The notes beneath the pieces were generated by a model. That model ran no database searches. It was not told the origin of the DNA and worked only from the letters and a program-made list of their open reading frames with translations. Both the position numbers and the translations under genes were made by a program. 5,159 nucleotides of DNA from CANNBR01 sp964592275 (lineage in GTDB: Bacteria > Babelota > Babeliae > Babelales > CAIQNR01): the NCBI GenBank assembly GCA_964592275.1, contig CAZQDJ010000039.1, forward strand, positions 1-5,159, read 5' to 3'. Shown piece after piece: positions 4,512 through 5,159 of the stretch; positions within the stretch are counted from its first letter, which is position 1; every line of letters starts with the position of its first letter.

Positions 4512-5159
4512 TTATTTGCGTAGCATTAGTAACTCTTCTGCTTTTTGTAACTTTGCATAGGCAGAGGTTATTTGTATTTGTGTGGCTCTCTCTGCATGAG
4601 GAAAGTGATGACGAAGATGGTGAGCTCTAAGGAAGGTATCAAGGTGCAGATACAGAGTAAGCAGATCTTTTTCTTGTTGAAGTGTAAGGGAGGTATTTTT
4701 TTTGATCTTTCGTTTTGTATGATGATCAAATTTTCTATATAAAGCGTCGTAATCAGAGAGGAGATCATCATTAGAACACCAGTTAGCCCAGGAGTGTACA
4801 TTTTTTAGCACAAGGGCTGTTTTGTACATAACGTAAGCGCATAAGAGATACGAAATCCATCCAAGACTGAGTGCTCCTGAAATGAGCGTAAGGCTTATAT
4901 TTTTTAAACTTAAACCGTTGCGAAGTGCATTGAATGGTGCTGCAAGAAACCCTGTGATAGAAGTAAGCCACTCTTTTGGTGGTACTACGTGGACGGTGAA
5001 AGGTCCCGGGTTATTTTTTGAAAATGCTTGCAGTTGCTCAATTGATTGTGGTGCGAGATCCTTAATGGTTATTTCTGGAGCAAAGAGAACGTTGCTTGCG
5101 AAAGCCTACATTTACACGTGAAAGTTTCCATCTAAGTTGAAAAGAAGGGCTAGAGGCTT
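4512..5159 (-). CDS. Unrecognised single-pass membrane protein, apparently frameshifted, 5' end outside window
   Basis: I do not recognise the family. One minus-strand frame is open from 5105 down to TAA at 4514-4512, giving 197 residues that read like real protein. Numbering from 5105, residues 1-68 are a mixed, probably extracytoplasmic segment (ASNVLFAPEITIKDLAP, then NNPGPFTVHVVPPKEWL). Residues about 70-100 (ISLTLISGALSLGWISYLLC and AYVMYKTALVL) form a transmembrane helix. The rest is a helical tail rich in Lys, Arg and His (KFDHHTKRKIKK, LRAHHLRHHFPH), expected in the cytoplasm. The first ATG of this frame (4829) is inside the membrane helix and lacks a Shine-Dalgarno. Upstream the frame is closed by TAG (5108-5106) and TAA (5114-5112), but the adjacent frame stays open to the window edge and reads FQLRWKLSRVNVGF, joining well to ASNVLF if one base is skipped near 5100. 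It is either a frameshifted pseudogene, a sequence error, or less likely a +1 recoded gene. Confidence 0.6.
5098..5108 (-). other. Apparent +1 frameshift site in the membrane protein gene
   Basis: On the minus strand the upstream frame reads GTA GGC TTT CGC AAG and closes 13 codons after TTT, at TAA 5064-5062. The downstream frame reads GCT TTC GCA AGC AAC. Skipping the C at 5100 after GGC TTT joins ...NVGF to ASNVLF.... TTT C is a place where a tRNA-Phe could slip forward, but a one-base indel in the genome or assembly is the simpler explanation. Confidence 0.45.

Noticed and set aside
4512..4829. 105-residue ORF beginning at the ATG at 4829 as a complete gene
   Set aside because: The ATG lies in the middle of a hydrophobic helix, has no Shine-Dalgarno, and 92 protein-like codons precede it in frame.
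5106..5114. TAA and TAG in the membrane protein frame as readthrough or recoded stops
   Set aside because: Two stops within three codons make readthrough implausible, and the adjacent open frame offers a simpler one-base explanation.
4882..5121. 79-residue plus-strand ORF
   Set aside because: It overlaps the minus-strand membrane protein frame, which has clear helix and charge structure; the plus-strand peptide looks like a shadow.

Overview
This window looks like bacterial chromosome from an AT-rich, probably host-associated Gram-negative-type lineage. Three things suggest this: exported delta-60 repeat proteins in tandem, an AT-rich replication operon, and a palindrome of the 'TGTCATTGCGAGC...GCAATGACA' type that I recall from several intracellular or host-dependent bacteria. 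Candidatus Dependentiae (TM6/Babeliae) would fit, but this is an inference from general impression and not a demonstrated placement.

Left part, plus strand (1-1883): the 3' end of one delta-60 repeat gene, its terminator, then a complete 482-residue paralogue with a signal peptide and seven delta-60 units, most simply read as an exported seven-bladed beta-propeller. The two genes share a near-identical C-terminal tail, a shared post-stop segment and the same style of terminator, so gene end and 3' untranslated region were duplicated together.

Middle (1791-2128): a convergent intergenic region. Besides the plus-strand terminator it holds a small, self-contained minus-strand unit. This has a TTGACA-17-TACATT promoter overlapped by an 8-bp perfect dyad, a possible 32-codon signal-peptide-like ORF, and a strong hairpin followed by eight T. 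It may be a small RNA or small-peptide gene. The same hairpin can also end recF transcription.

Right-centre, minus strand (2129-4396): dnaN (sliding clamp) then recF (gap-repair ATPase), separated by one nucleotide and read from a near-consensus promoter. The usual neighbours dnaA and gyrB are not next to them here. Both proteins keep family motifs but each lacks one normally conserved arginine.

Right end, minus strand (4450-5159): a palindromic repeat/terminator, then an unrecognised single-pass membrane protein gene whose reading frame is interrupted by an apparent +1 frameshift near 5100 and which runs off the window. The obvious ATG at 4829 lies inside its membrane segment and is not a credible start.
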